This document shows positions 47,501 through 62,500 of a stretch of 64,000 nt of DNA, piece by piece; position 1 is the stretch's first letter; each line of letters starts with the position of its first letter. Origin of the DNA: Leptasterias polaris (lineage: Eukaryota; Echinodermata; Asteroidea; Forcipulatida; Asteriidae); the NCBI GenBank assembly GCA_037783415.1, contig JAZGTN010000002.1, positions 4,092,001 to 4,156,000 of the forward strand, read 5' to 3'. The translations under genes were made by a program, and so were the position numbers. Under the pieces are notes generated by a model, which saw only the letters and a list, made by a program, of their open reading frames with translations, searched no databases and was not told the DNA's origin.

Positions 47501-50500
47501 CAGCCCATTTACAGATTCATGCTCTGTGGAATCACAAGGAAAAAGTGGGAAAAAACCTTAAATGCTTTCACTGTTTTCAAACATTCAGTTTTGTACTCGC
47601 AAGATCAAAACTAATTGTTTTACTAATTTCTCAAAAATTAAAGCATTTCAAGCATAAATACTTGAAAGGGAGTTTCCCACCATGACAATCTTTATACCAT
47701 GTAAGTTATGCGTGAAGCTGTGAACGTTTATATTTTTACTCTTACCAATGTTACAAACACCTTTTAAGTGCTACCAATATCTTCCTTGACGATTGAGAGG
47801 GGACCAGTTGCTCTTTGACTTGATGCCTCTTTTGCAGGCAACCACCCTGATCACCCCTGGGACTGAGGACAAAGTTGTCGCTCTGAAAAAAATCTACTGG
47901 CTTGAGCCATCACTTTCTCCTAGTAGAGATTATTACATGGCGTACTGAAAGATTTATGATTACATCTACTTTTTTCTTTTCTTTTGCCCTTACTTGTTTG
48001 CAGTAAACAAACTCTAAAGTGAATCAACTTGTAAATACATATAGACAATTTCAAATTACTTCTACCTAATTTGTTTCCTCTTTTTTTTCAAACTCACATT
48101 TATTTCCATACTTCATGCAATTTCCAAACAGTACATATATAGACAAAACAATGATTTAAAGAAGTAACCAAAGAAGTTTCTGTTTTGTACCGGTACTAGT
48201 AAACAAACTCCTCTCAAGTGAATCAACTTGTAAATACAAATATAATTTTTTTAATTTTCTAACCAACGGAACACGTATGGAGGACTTCCCAGGTGATGTC
48301 GTTTGGCCTCTCGTTGACATTCTGAACAGCGATAGTGAAGGTTTCAGTGTACGCATGACCAGCTGAATCGACTGCCTCTACAGACACACTCACTCCTGCA
48401 GGGTAGTCTAAGAAACTCAAGTCAGCGTTTACAGCTAAGACATTGCCTGGAGAAATTATATAAAAGGCGGTGCAACATTTTAGGAGAAACAAATCTTTTA
48501 AAGTTAAAATGCCCTCTTCATAAGAAATTATGCAAAAACTAAGAGACGATGGCAATCTCTGATTTTTGGGGTAGCTAGTTTAAAAATTAAGTGCATCATC
48601 ATCTACTTCAACTTCCAAGAAAAAGTCACTTGTGATCACTCTCCTTCCGCTTCCCAGGTATGAGAAACTTGGGTGTGATCCCTGGCTACACGGCAGTTAC
48701 AGGTTGAATTGCTTCTGACTGACACCCCCGAACAAAGATATCAACCAATAGGGAGACAGCCAACATTAAGGCTAGATAGCTCTGTTGTTAGAGCACCAGC
48801 ATGTTAATCCAGTGGTCGCAGGTCTTGTCAATTTTTTCTTTATTCAACCCCAAACTACTTAAAATTGACCATGTCGGTTTTACTAACTTGTTGTTTTCTT
48901 AATCAATAAAAGAACTTTGGCAAGCATCTTTTAAAAAAAAAAGGGTTTCATTCACAGTTGATCCGAGTGTCTTCATTCACCTATGGTTTATTGGATGAAT
49001 AATCAAGAATTATGTACGAAGTTCAATAATGGCAGAAATTGGGATCCCTGTAATGAAACACTATCAGCTTTTCAAAACAAAGTGACCAAAGATAATTCAA
49101 CAAATTGGCCTTGAAGGAAAGAGGAAACAAAATTCAGTGATAACCGAAGAGGCGGATGAAGTTTTGAAGAAGACATACCTGACACAGCAAAAAGTGAGCC
49201 ACCGGTCTTCACCATGAGCTGGTGGGAGTCACCGAAGTCAGGGTCAGCAACAGTCAAAGTCCCCACGACAGTGTCTACAGCAACGTGCTCCTTCACTGAC
49301 GATGACGAGAGTGAGATCGAAGATGGAGGCTCATTGACGTCCAACACCACAACCGTAAAGTCCTGCTGGATCGTCAGACCGTGAGGATCCCTTGCTGTGA
49401 CACGGACAGAGAGGGTCAGATTGAGTTCGTGGTCGAAGCACGAGTCATCGCCGACTGCCAGACTGGAGTCAACGATGGAGAAACAGCTGCTAGATACTCC
49501 CCCTAGGGTGTAGGTGTGACTGTCCCCCTGGTCCTCATCATCTGTTGTAAGGGTACCGATGACTGTTCCTACGGCAGTACTACTATCGAGACCCACTTCA
49601 GTGATTTCTACTGCACTCAGATGGATATCAGTTGGGGGATCGTTCTCATCTTGTAATGTGATAGTTAACTGAGCTGTTGATGTCTGCATAGGTGTTCCGT
49701 TATCTTGGGCCTGCACCACCACGATGTACGAACGACTCACCTCATAGTTCAGGGAGCCAGCCACGAGCAGTTGGTCACCCTGTAGTTGGAATCGTCCCTC
49801 CCCACTGGCCACCAGTGAAAAGGTTGTCTCTTGGCCTCGGTCCGAGTCGGATGCAAACAGAGTACCGACCTGGTCTCCCATGGAAGCATGCTCGCTGACG
49901 GTGTTAGAGGTTAGTGTTGGTTGGGTCGGTGGTTCGTTCACGTCAAGGACTGTTATTGTAATTGCAAAGCTTCCCGAGAGAGGCGGGGTACCACTGTCAG
50001 TAGTGGTTATCATGATGGTGTATGTAAGAGTGGTCTCATAGTCCAGTCCACCTATAAGCAAAACAAAAGATTTCAACCAAACTTTAAGAATGTGACAAAA
50101 GCAGTGTAAAGTCCGGTTCATACTTCCTGCAAATGAGAAGCAAATTTTGACGTCACAGCTCTGTTTTCGCTGCGAATGTTTCGCAGGAGTTGAGGACAGG
50201 TCAACTCTTGCGAATTATTCATTGCGAATTTTGTATCACATTTGCATTTGCAGGAAGTACGAACCAGGCTTTAGCTGGAATGACTTCCTTATTCTATACA
50301 TAGTGTTAGCCAGAGGGGTGTCTGGGTGTCTTTTGGACACCCTGTTTTAAATTTGGACACCCTGTTTCATCTGTCATTTACATGTAAATGTATTGTAAGT
50401 GAACAATTTGGACACCCAGTTTTTAAATTTCCAGCAGATTTGGACACCCTTTTACCAAATCCTGGCTAAAACCTATATTACTGTACCTCATACATATTCA

Positions 50501-53500
50501 TGATCGAGAGCCCAATTCTCACTGCTCCATATTCACCTTCACGAGTCAGGTGCTATTTTTTGCTGTTTTATACCAAGCGTGTGACTTAGTATTCATGCAC
50601 AAGATATAATATGCATGCATTATAAACTTTCGCACGTTCATCAGTCTACCCTGCATGAGCTCTAGAACTGTCACACGGATCGTGCAAACATCGCCCTAGC
50701 TAGCTGCATACACATGGAAAGATGGTGGCACATTTAAATGTCAATCCGCATGTTTCCGAGATCAATGATACTGAACTAGAATATGTAAGAGGTACAATAA
50801 AACAAATGTAACATGGTTTACTTTGGGGTTAACAAAGAAGAATTGACTATAATGGGATTTGAACCAACAACCTCCATTTTAATGTGCCGGCGCTCTACTA
50901 ACTGAGCTATCTAGCCCTATGTTTGCGGTCTCCCTATGGAAGATGGATAGCTCCGTTGGTAGAGCACCAGCACGTTAAACCGGAGGTCGTTGTTTCATAT
51001 CCCGCTCTAGTCAATTTTTCTTTGTTCAAGCCCAAATTATTTAATAATTTGTGGTTTATAACTTGAGATATGGTTTACTTTTGTTGGACAGTAGATATTA
51101 GCTCCCCTCTAGTTTCTGTATTGGAAGTTGGCAAACTTTAGTACCTGTGGGAGCTAGTATCGACTGTCCACCCACAAACCTTGTTATTTGTGTATAATCC
51201 TGAGTTTCCTGACTATTCACATGCTGGCTTTTGATACTTTTGTCATAGACTTACCACGAGTTCTCAAAGTGTTGTCCGAAGCTTCGATGTAAAACTTATC
51301 CGAGGGGTCAGAGGTCAGAGTATATACATACAACTCATGATCGTCAGCATCGGCCGTATGCAAAGAGCCCAGCGTGATGCCGGGCAGAGAGTCCTCGGGC
51401 ACCATGAAGGAGGATGGGTAGATTGCAAATGGAGGGTTGTTGATGTCACTTGAGTTTGCAGTAGAGATGCATTCAGCTGTTGTGATGGACCAGACAGCGT
51501 TCTTTTGACACGTCATGGTGGAGGTACCGATCAAGGTTCCTGCAGGTGGGAAAGGGGTGGGGGAAAGGTCAGAACAAATATTAGAACTCCCAAGCCGAAA
51601 ACTTTTTCAACAGAACTCACAAAGCATGTAGTGTACAAAAAACAAATTAGAATTATCCCTAGTGCAAGAACTACATTATTTATTGAATTCAATTCACTAG
51701 AACATTTTTATGTTCATACTTCTCATACAACTGTCCGTAAGCAGTTAGAATTTGAATAATGTCTGGTACAATGACTTGATCGGTCACAAGTGAACACAAC
51801 TTGAATTCCCCGACTAAAGACAGTGTTTCCACGTCACATGGTTTGGGGCAACCTCCACCCCCCCCCCCCCCCCCCACAAAAAAACCCCACCTATACAAAG
51901 ATCAATTTATTGCTATCAATGTGAGGACTTTTCTTTGTCCCTCTAACTTACAATCTCCATAGACTAAGCGCAGGAAAAAAAGTGAAGACACAAAAATACA
52001 AAGGATTCCAATGTGAGGACAGCATTGTCCCTTTTGTGTTTCTTTGTTCTACAGTCCCCTCTCTTCTGATAATACCATGACTTCCACAGCTGTTAACTGT
52101 AAACAAGTTACTTGGCAAATGTACTTGTCAATATATATATTGTTTCTGTGCAATAACTTTTCAAAATGTGGCACAGAAAGGTGATTTTTTTCACAACAAA
52201 GAAAATATATATTTCTGTAATAATTCTTCTGCATAAGCTTTGAAGGGAAGACAGCAAAATGAATGAAACTGAGTACTAAACTCTGATTAAATACAATTAT
52301 TGATATCCTTATATTTTTTCTATTTTTGTATATATTCTATTTTTTGTTTTTCTTCTTTTTTCGTGGGGGGGGGGGGGGGGCTTTCTTACCTTGGACACAG
52401 GAGAGGTCACACGTACTCCCGTAGGAAGTACCTGTACATTGGGTGGTGAATCCCTGGATGGGGTCCACCTGGCCACAGTCGATGGGTTCACAGTTATGTC
52501 CGTCCCCCACTGGACGGTAGCCCTCTTGGCAAAGGCACACAAAGGAACCTGTTATATGTGAATGTAGAAATATCAGGATATTACAAAATATGTTATAACA
52601 CTCTGCAGGATGTCAGAACCTTTTTTCATAAAATAGCAGGATGTCAGAAACCTTCTTCTATAACATTCTAGCTTAAGCCAGGAAAAAGTTGGGGTTTTTT
52701 AAATAACATTCTGGCTGGAACCTAAAACAAACATCAAGAAGTGACTTATTTTTATTTGTTCCTAGTCAGGACCTGTATACTTTAACAAACATTACCAACA
52801 TTTTGGAAACAAGGAGGCTGGAACCTTGGTATAAAACACACCAGCATATCAAAACCTATTGTATGATGTTCTGGAACTAATATCATTTCTGGAACCAATA
52901 TCAGTTCTGGAACCTACATTGGTTATAACAAACATCAGGATGTCTCTGTAACTATTTCATAATATTCTGGACTTCATCGAGTCAAAGACAGAACTGTAAA
53001 GATTGAAGTAAGTAATTCTGAAGTCTCTGTGGAAAATGTGTAGATTTATTATAAGAAGAATAATAATAACTAGTTCTTATATAGTGCATTTTACAATAAC
53101 GTATCAATGCGCTTTACATTAGTGTCCTGGTCATTGGGCCAATAACATTCCTTTTAATCTTTCTCAGCTCCCTGGGGAGTATACAGCCCGGGCTGCCGTG
53201 GCGCTCCGAAGGCTTTTTCAAACACAATATCAACCTCTACCCTTGCAGGTACCCATTTATACCCCTGGGTGAAGAGAAGCAATTATAGCAAAGTGTCTTG
53301 CTCAAGGACACAAGCGTCATGACCGGGACTCGAACCCACACCCCGATGACTAAACCACCAGAACTTGAATCCGATGCTCTTAACCACTCGGCCATGACAC
53401 CCTATAAAACATTAACAAATATTTCTAACATCCAAATCGAATAAATTCCACCCAGGTTGCAAAATTGACTTTTTAATACAACAAATCCTTATTTTTTCAA

Positions 53501-56500
53501 GAATAAGCCAGAGTGGCCTAGCAATCATTCATAAATAAACATGTTTTCTAAAACACCAGAAAAGAACAATATCATGAAAGGGAACAGAAAAATTCATCGA
53601 ACAGCTTTACAATCAATACTTCAAATCCACTTCAACCCCAACATGTTTTAAAACTTTTAAAAATTTCACTCAATTCAATTTGACTTGTTCAAATCAAATG
53701 TGTACTACATGTACAGGCAATTTTCCAGCAGAAACTTTTCTTGTTCCAACAGTCTCTCATTTATAACCATGATAAGTCTTCTGTGCTTTTGTTGTGAACA
53801 TTTTTTCCTAAAAACTGTTGTGAAATCTCCCCGGAGATAAATGGGAAAGTCCCTCCGTTTTTACCCCCATACAAAGCCTGTCCATTGCACACTCTAAGAA
53901 GTAAACATACAAATCAATCTCCTTTTTTCTACCCCCAAAAACCTTTTCAAATTGGAAATTGGCTCAGAGTCCTCCGACAAAAGAATTTCAACAAGGCATA
54001 CTTTTATTGCCACCCTATATGGAAAGAATTTTGGAAAGCAATATTTAACGAAGATTCTTTCATAGAATTCGAACAATAGCAAAATGCACTTATGTGTCTG
54101 ATATATCGAACATGAACAGCTAGTTCAAATACTTTGCCCTTTACTGAACGACTGACGCCTGGAGATTATTGTGTTCTCAAGCCCCTTCCGGATTTAAATA
54201 CCACCAAGGTTATAATTTGTTTACAGTACAGTTACCACTTCCCAGTGGCATCTGAATATGCCAATTGTGCACATAAAGACGACTCATACATGCAGTAGAA
54301 GTACAAACCCCAAAAGTAAAAGTTGTCCTCTTTTAAACATATTTTTTAACTTAAGCAAGAAATGCTTTGTTCTTCGGATGAGACATTGAGCTGTGGATCA
54401 GTGTACTAGGATTGGTAGTGCACGTAAAAGTACCCAGAACACTCATCGTTAACCCCGGTGTTTCTGGTTCACATAGCAAGCACCCTTGTTTACAGGTTTC
54501 CTCAGGCTTGCGAGATACAGTGATTAAGTCCCTCATGAGGCATCCTTGGTATCATTACCAGAAGTATTAAAATCACTGTTACCAAAGAAAACAGGGGTGT
54601 GACTATCTAAAATGAACTATAATCCTGACAAATGGGTGTACATGTAGATCACCTCTTGGGCCAAAGTAAAACCCCGTGATAGTCGAGGCTTTTTCTTTTC
54701 TATAATTTACAGTCAGCGTTCTCCCTTACCACTGGTCCGCTGTCCAAATGCCAGTTAAAACATCTGAGGACCAGTCAAAATTCGCTCCAAGTGGGCCAAG
54801 CTGGCTAGTTCCGTGTTAACAAGCAACCTTATTTAATATGTATTACGGACTAGTCAAAAGGCTGGTGGGCTAGTAACATGACAAGCGCCTGTTGGCTAGT
54901 CACTGAAAACCCTGTAATAGCCTCTCTCTATATCAACAAAAATGTACGTAAGCCAAAAGTAAGCCATCTTGTTTTTTCTTCCAATCAAACCAATGTAACC
55001 AAACTGAGGCTGAAAGGGAAAATAGTCTGGCACCTTTTTATATATTCAGAACTAATATCAGTGTCATTGTGTATACAGGGAATCTGACAAAGATGGCAGC
55101 AGTTTGATACAGGTCTATGTCTTTCTTCCCTTGGTCAGTTTATCTTTCAAGAAACTTCAATGGCAAAGGTAGATCTGTACAAACAAATCCTTACAAATGA
55201 CAGGCTTGTGTTAAAGAAAGTTGAATCATACCAATGATATTGATGCATGTTTGCTGGCAGTTGTTCAGGTGTTCCTCACACTCGTTGATGTCAGTGCACG
55301 TAATGCCATCCTCTTCCAGTAAGAAACCATCATGACAGCTACAGCTGAAATACCCAATAAATCACATCCATTAACACCTGGCCTGGAATCTGAATTTCAA
55401 AGCTGGGGTCCAAATTTCATACAGTTCATAAAGCAGTGAAGCACAGAACATTTACTTAGCACAGAACAAAAATTCTCGCTTAGCAGAAAGAAAGTTACCA
55501 GACAAAATACAATGTCTTTTATATTGCTGCGACTGGTGCCCTACTTTCACTTTGCTTTTGCACACTTTCTGCATATCATCTTTATCACATTTAGCCCAGG
55601 TCACCTTTCAAAGAGCTGCTTATTAAAGCAGAACATATTGCTTAATAAGCAAATATTTCTGCTGAGCAAATATTAGGGGCCAACCAGTGACAAACAGAGA
55701 GGTCATTAAGCCAAAAGTTGTTATGCTTGGCAAATTTGCATGCCTAAAGCAGGTGTGTGAAATTGGGCCTGCAAAAAATACCAAACACACTTAGTGGAGG
55801 GGGGACACAACAAAAACAAGCATTTATTGCTGGAAAACAAGTTTTGATGTTTAACAAAGGATAAGACATATGGGGTTGAGGTTACAAACAACAATACACC
55901 AAGCTGGAAGTCTGTATTTGCATCAATCCCATTTGTTAGGAACTTCGTGTCCTTATTGCAGCAGCTTCCATGAACTGACAGTACTTTTACTCTGATAATC
56001 AATTCACAATGAAATTTGTACTTTTGATCGCTGATAAATTGTACTTTTTATCCCCAATAATTTGTTCTCTTAATCCCCTAGACATTTTGACTTTTAATTC
56101 CAGGGAAGTCAGGGAATTCCACCGTACCTTCCTAAAAAGATAGACAATCCAGCAAACTAAATAAAAAATAAACAATAAAAAATAACAAACACCACAACAG
56201 ACAAACAACAAACAAATCAACAAATAATGACCATGAAAGTGAAATGTCTAAGACTACATAGTTTCCCCGAGACTACAAACAAAAAAACAAACAAACACAC
56301 AAACAAAATAACAAAACACCATAACAGAAAAACAACAAACAAACAACAAACAAATCAACCAATAATGAACAAACTTGAAAGTGAAATTCCTTATACTACA
56401 TATTTTCCCCCAAGACTGCGAACAAACCAACAAATAATAAAGATCACACCAGACAAACAACAAACAAATCAACCAATAGTGAGCATGCATGTTTACAGAC

Positions 56501-59500
56501 TGGGACTGTTCACAGTCTAGTGGTAGACTGAAACGCAGCGATTCAATGAAAATAAACTATTATGGAAAAAAGTTCTGATCCCTTAATATTGTGACGACCT
56601 TGGTGCATTTTGGGACAATTCATACATAAGGTAGGAGGAACTTGAATAATAGAATAGTACATAATAACAAAGTTTGCAGACATTTCAACCGGTGAAGCGT
56701 ACCCATAGTTATCACGGAATACCAGACAGTTTTTGGTTCAACAATGTTTTAAATGAGAGGTTTACACTCAGCAGCATAGCTAAGGTACATTTTTTTTTTG
56801 GGGGGGCACCATTTTTTGTAGGAGGCACTGATGGCAAATCAATTATAGATTCCATTTGCACTTTTTAACAAACTGGATCTTGATCTCTCAATGGCGGGTT
56901 CCAAACAGCCCCTCAATTAAAATGTTTTATTAAGTAAGTTCTAACATCCCCTTTCTAAACCCATCCTTTTTTTTTCTTCTGTGAGGATGCATGCAAACAT
57001 CAAAGGTCTGCTTTAACCGTTGTCGCATATTGACTTTTCAAAAAGACCGAGACCATTGTCTCCCGCCAAAACAACATCCAAACAGTCATAGGATGGTTTA
57101 TGACCAGAGACCACACAAAAACTATGTGTTTTAATTTTCACAACGTTTCTCTGCCCATTTATCTTTCGCTGGCTACTGCCGGAAAAAGTTTCAAATTTCC
57201 CGCACTACCATAAACACATCGCTAATTCGCTAAAGACTCTCCTTCTTTCTTTTTTTCTTCTGTGAGGATGCATGCAAACATCAAAGGTCTGCTTTAACCG
57301 TTGTCGCATATTGACTTTTCAAAAAGACCGAGACCATTGTCTCCCGCCAAAACAACATCCAAACAGTCATAGGATGGTTTATGACCAGAGACCACACCAA
57401 AACTATGTGTTTTAATTTTCACAACGTTTCTCTGCCCATTTATCTTTCGCTGGCTACTGCCGGAAAAAGTTTCAAATTTCCCGCACTACCATAAACACAT
57501 CGCTAATTCGCTAAAGACTCTCCTTCTTTCTTTTTTTCTTCTGTGAGGATGCATGCAAACATCAAAGGTCTGCTTTAACCGTTGTCGCATATTGACTTTT
57601 CAAAAAGACCGAGACCATTGTCTCCCGCCAAAACAACATCCAAACAGTCATAGGATGGTTTATGACCAGAGACCACACCAAAACTATGTGTTTTAATTTT
57701 CACAACGTTTCTCTGCCCATTTATCTTTCGCTGGCTACTGCCGGAAAAAGTTTCAAATTTCCCGCACTACCATAAACACATCGCTAATTCGCTAAAGACT
57801 CTCCTTCTTTCTCACGCACTCCCTCCTATCCGTCCTCCTCCACTCACACATTTGTTCTGTTTGTGGCTTTGCCATTCGCCATTTGTCCCCCTCCCCCATT
57901 TGTCCCCCTCCCCCTCTTCTATAAAGAACTGTACATTACGCCTTGGTGCATTAAATTGCTGCATTTCTTGGGTTGATTGGTTTCTTGTTTGTCTGCTGTG
58001 GTGTTTGCTAATTTGTTTTGTTTGTAGTTTTAGGGAAACTATGTTGTCTTAAACAAACAAAATAATCACAATGCAATTCCAGCAAAAACTCAAACTCATT
58101 TTACTTTTGAATCTGGTTTGTTTTCAGGCACCTTCAATTAACCAATAAATTGTGAAAAGTCTACCAGAAATCCTTCATAAGAATATTACCAAAGTGCCTT
58201 TTTTCTCAACTCGATATAAACTTTTAAAGTAATCTGTGTTCATAATCTCTTGTGGTGCATTCTGGAGCATTTAATGTACGAACATTTTCAGTTACAGCCC
58301 TCAAAGATTTCCACTTGTTTATTTGTGTTTATAAAAATATACCAAACCGTTACAAACATCCAAAAAAGAAGTAAACCTTCGAAAAATATCTGCACAATTT
58401 ATAATGTATCTCAGGTATAAAGCCTAGTTCTCACTTTTTTGGTTTTGTTTGTGATTTTTCCTTTAGGCCCTTCTCGAGACAACAAGAAGCTAGTAGAAAA
58501 CTACAATAAAGTTCATAAATTGTGAGCATGTGGCATGCTAAGGAAGACATTATGAACATTGGACTTCAAAGATTGGCTTGATTAGGCCTGATTAAAAGAT
58601 CTCTGATGTTGTGAGGTACGTGACTTTATGTTGATGGGATGTACTAAGCGAATCCAAAGATGGATGCAAACAATCAAAAAGCGTTTTTCAAATTGTGATG
58701 CATTAAATTTCTCTTTACTTTCGCAATTTGCATGAAGTACGAACCAAGCTTAAAAGGTTTGAAAACCTTTCAGTAATAACATAATAATAATCAAAAGCGC
58801 ATAATACGTTTTAAAATGCACAGAATGGAAGAAAAAGATAAAGAAACACGACTGGTCACCAGGCCAGTGCCCAAACCCCAGTATGGGAGTACCTCTGTCC
58901 AACCAACAGAGAACTCAAAGTTAATTATTACATAAGCCTAACCCTGCTGGCATCGGTAATGTTTTGATCTTTTCAGGAGACAGACGCCTTTTATTTCTAA
59001 AACATTTCTATAAAATCACTGAAATTTCACAATCACCCAAAAATAAAACTAATGCTCATAACGGAGACTTGACCGACAAAATAGTTGGGTCCCTTTTCCC
59101 CCCAGTAATTCGTCATGTGCAAAGAAAACCTGCTGAAAATAATCAATGAAGTAACTATAACTAGTATAACTAGTAAAACTAGTAAACTTGCAGGTTCTCC
59201 TTAAGTTTGTTTTCTCCTGATGATGAACAGAGAATACTGTTTGAAACAAACATGAGACAACACACAGCTCAAAAGCCAACACTCCTCCCAAAAGAAATGT
59301 ATACATGGTTGTTACCCTCAAGTTCATTAGTTATAGTTTTTTTCTAAGTTTATTGTTGCTTACCTGTGACTACCAGGTTGGTTATCGCATCGCTGGGTAC
59401 AAGAGCTCTGTCCAGACAGGCATTCATCCACGTCTAGACACATACCATCCACAGCATTGAAGGCAAACCCAGTGGGGCATCTGCAACTGTAGCTCCCATC

Positions 59501-62500
59501 GCGGTTTAGGCACTGCGCCACAACGGGGCACGGTGAGACCGGCTCGCACTCATTAACGTCTTCGCAGTGGAGCTGGTCCACCTGAAGCTGATATCCTACT
59601 GGGCATGAGCAGTAGAAGCCTGAGTCCGTGTTGTGGCAGGCGTACTCGCACCCGGCGACATTATTGTTGCACTCATTGTGGTCTGTGGGATGAAACGGGA
59701 TGGAGGTTGAGATTCTTGAACCAGAATTTGTAAAAAGGAAAACATTATATTGTTGCATTTATTTTATCACTCTTGTCAACCAATAGAGAATGCCTAATCA
59801 TGTTTATACACAAAAAGTACCAAACTATTTCCTGTGCAAATTTTATAGTTTGACTACAAATCAATCTGGATAAAAGCAGGCACTTTATCCAGCAACCTTC
59901 ACTGTAAAACCAACATTTGCTCATAACAAATTGTTATCAAAAGTTTCTTCAATTGCTAACACTCTTGAGCCTGATGATTTCATGACACAAATTGTTAACT
60001 ACAGGCAAACATTTTTGCCTGCTAAAGCAGAAAGAATTACATTTTCACAAACAAATGTCAAGATTTGGCCTCACACTGGTTCTTTATCCTGCTGGTATAG
60101 ACTAGGAACCAGCATCCCAGGAACCAGCAACCCGCCCCATTTAAGACTAACCCCCTTACCTACCTGTGCACGTGACACCATCCTCTTCCAGTACAAATCC
60201 CCCAATGCACTGACACTCGAATGATCCGATCAGGTTATTACAAATGTGTTTGCAGCCCCCGTTATCAACACTACATTCATTCACATCTGTCGGGAGTAAA
60301 TAATCAAACAAGTTTTTACTGAACAAGCTGTTTGGTGTATTTAAAGTGCGTGTACAACATTGGTAAGATTGAAAGTATAAAATGTTCACAGATTTGCACA
60401 TAACTGACATGGTATAAAGATGGTCATGGTGGAAAACTTCCCTTGAAATAGTTTTGCTTGAAATGCCATAGTTTTTAGGAAATGAGTAAAACAATAGTCT
60501 TTATCCTGCAGGATAAAATCCGATGTTTGAAAAAAAAGTTAAAACATATAATGAGGTTTTTCACTGTTTTCTCATGACTCCGAAGACTGATTGAGCTTAA
60601 ACAAGTTTTTAATGAACAAAGCTGTTTGATGTGTTTAATCTCTGTACTCTTAAAACCTCAGAACACTTCAGTCCCAAATTATTGAAGCCAAAGTTTGGGA
60701 TGGTCACATATAACAAATCATTTCTTCTTTGGATTAGAAATGCATTAAATTACTGCCATTGTTTGCAACAAATTCTGAAATCTCCAGCTGCCTTTGTGCA
60801 TTGTGCACTTAGTGCAGATTATTATGATGTTGTATGCAGTACCTAAGAAAGTGCCCTTCAATGAACCAGTCTATTGTTTATTAAACCCCTTAGAGACCAA
60901 TAATTGCTATTTTTTTTTTTTTTTTTTATTGTTTAGTTTTTAAAATTGCAGATACTAAGTTGAAATGGAAAATGTAAAAACCAAAAACACAATTCAGAAC
61001 ATGACCTTTACATTGGCTTTTTCAGTTGTGTGTAAGTAGGTGAAATCTTGCGGCTGTTTGGGGCGCTAGGGGCATTTTTGTACAAGTTGCCCTTAACCTT
61101 AACTAACTTTATAAATATCAATCGGATAACTTAGTAAATTTGTCTTTTCCGTTTTTTCTTACCGTCACAATTATGCAAATCTTCATTGATAGCAAAACCG
61201 TCCAAGCAACTACAGGTGTAACCATTATAGTAGGACGTACACAGACTCGCACACAATCCTCTCCCGTCATTGGCTGCACAGAAGTTACGATCTAAATACA
61301 TTTGCATAATTGAATAGATTAAGTTTACTAACCATCTTGGAACCTACAAGTGCAGTGGTTGTAGTACGAACGTCAGACATTCTAGCAAAATCCTGTACTA
61401 TCATTGGATGCGGGATATATTTGATGAATACATTTCCATATTCAAATAATAATTTCATTGAATTAATTCCCATATTTAAATATTAATTTCATTGAGGGCA
61501 TTATAGTTGGATAAAGCTTAGATATAGCAAAATCCTTCATCATCACTCATTATGCATTTGTAAATACTCTCTTTTCTGTCTTACTGCGTTCTTCTTTCTG
61601 TTTTGTTAGGCCCTTTTAATAATAATAATAAATAATAATAATTAACTGTTCTTTGATTTTTTATTAGTCTTTAGTGTTTTTTTTGTGTATATCTATGCCC
61701 TGTCTTGACTTCATCTTCCTTGCTTTGGGGGGATTTGGGAGACATACAACTTTTAGCGACAGTTGATTTTTCTAACTTTTATGCTCTCCTGGGCATCCCA
61801 CTGTTATTTAACTTAAGTTTTTAAATGCATTTTAATGTTTGTATATGTACATGTGAAGTTTTTGCCCGAATATATTGTATTATTATTATCAAGTTAAGCC
61901 AAGTTTGAAACACGCTTTGATTGTAATTTTTTCTTTACATTCAAAATGTTCTAGTGAACCACATAAACGTGTAGATTTTTCATACAACAAGTCATCTCAG
62001 AGGCTTGCCAAGCAGTAACCCTTCCTTACCAGTGAGGGGCTGTCTTGATGGGTGGACAATATGAATCACAAAGGGGAAGACAAACGGGCCGAATATCAAC
62101 AAGCGATCGCTCCCCGTGTCCTTATGCGCGTTGACGATGAAGTGCGCATACAACTCTGTCCAGTAAATACGATCATCGTAGAGTGACAGATCAAACGGGT
62201 GAAGGGAGAATCTTCCCCGGAACAGCACAATGCGGTCTGAGCCGTCTACATTACAGGATTCGATCTTATTTGTGTTTGCATCGGCGAAGAAGAGCCTCTG
62301 GATATTTGAGAAAATTAAATCGGTGTTTAAAGGGAATCAAACTAAGCCAAATTTGCTCATGCTGTTTACCATGGAGTTCTGCGCTTATGGCCCATTGCAG
62401 ACTCCCCTCCCCCCCCCCAATAAGCACAGAATTTTTTAAGTGGTTAGCAGTGCCATGAACTTGCCCCCCCCCCCCCCCCATCTCTGCAGTGTGCTCAAAG

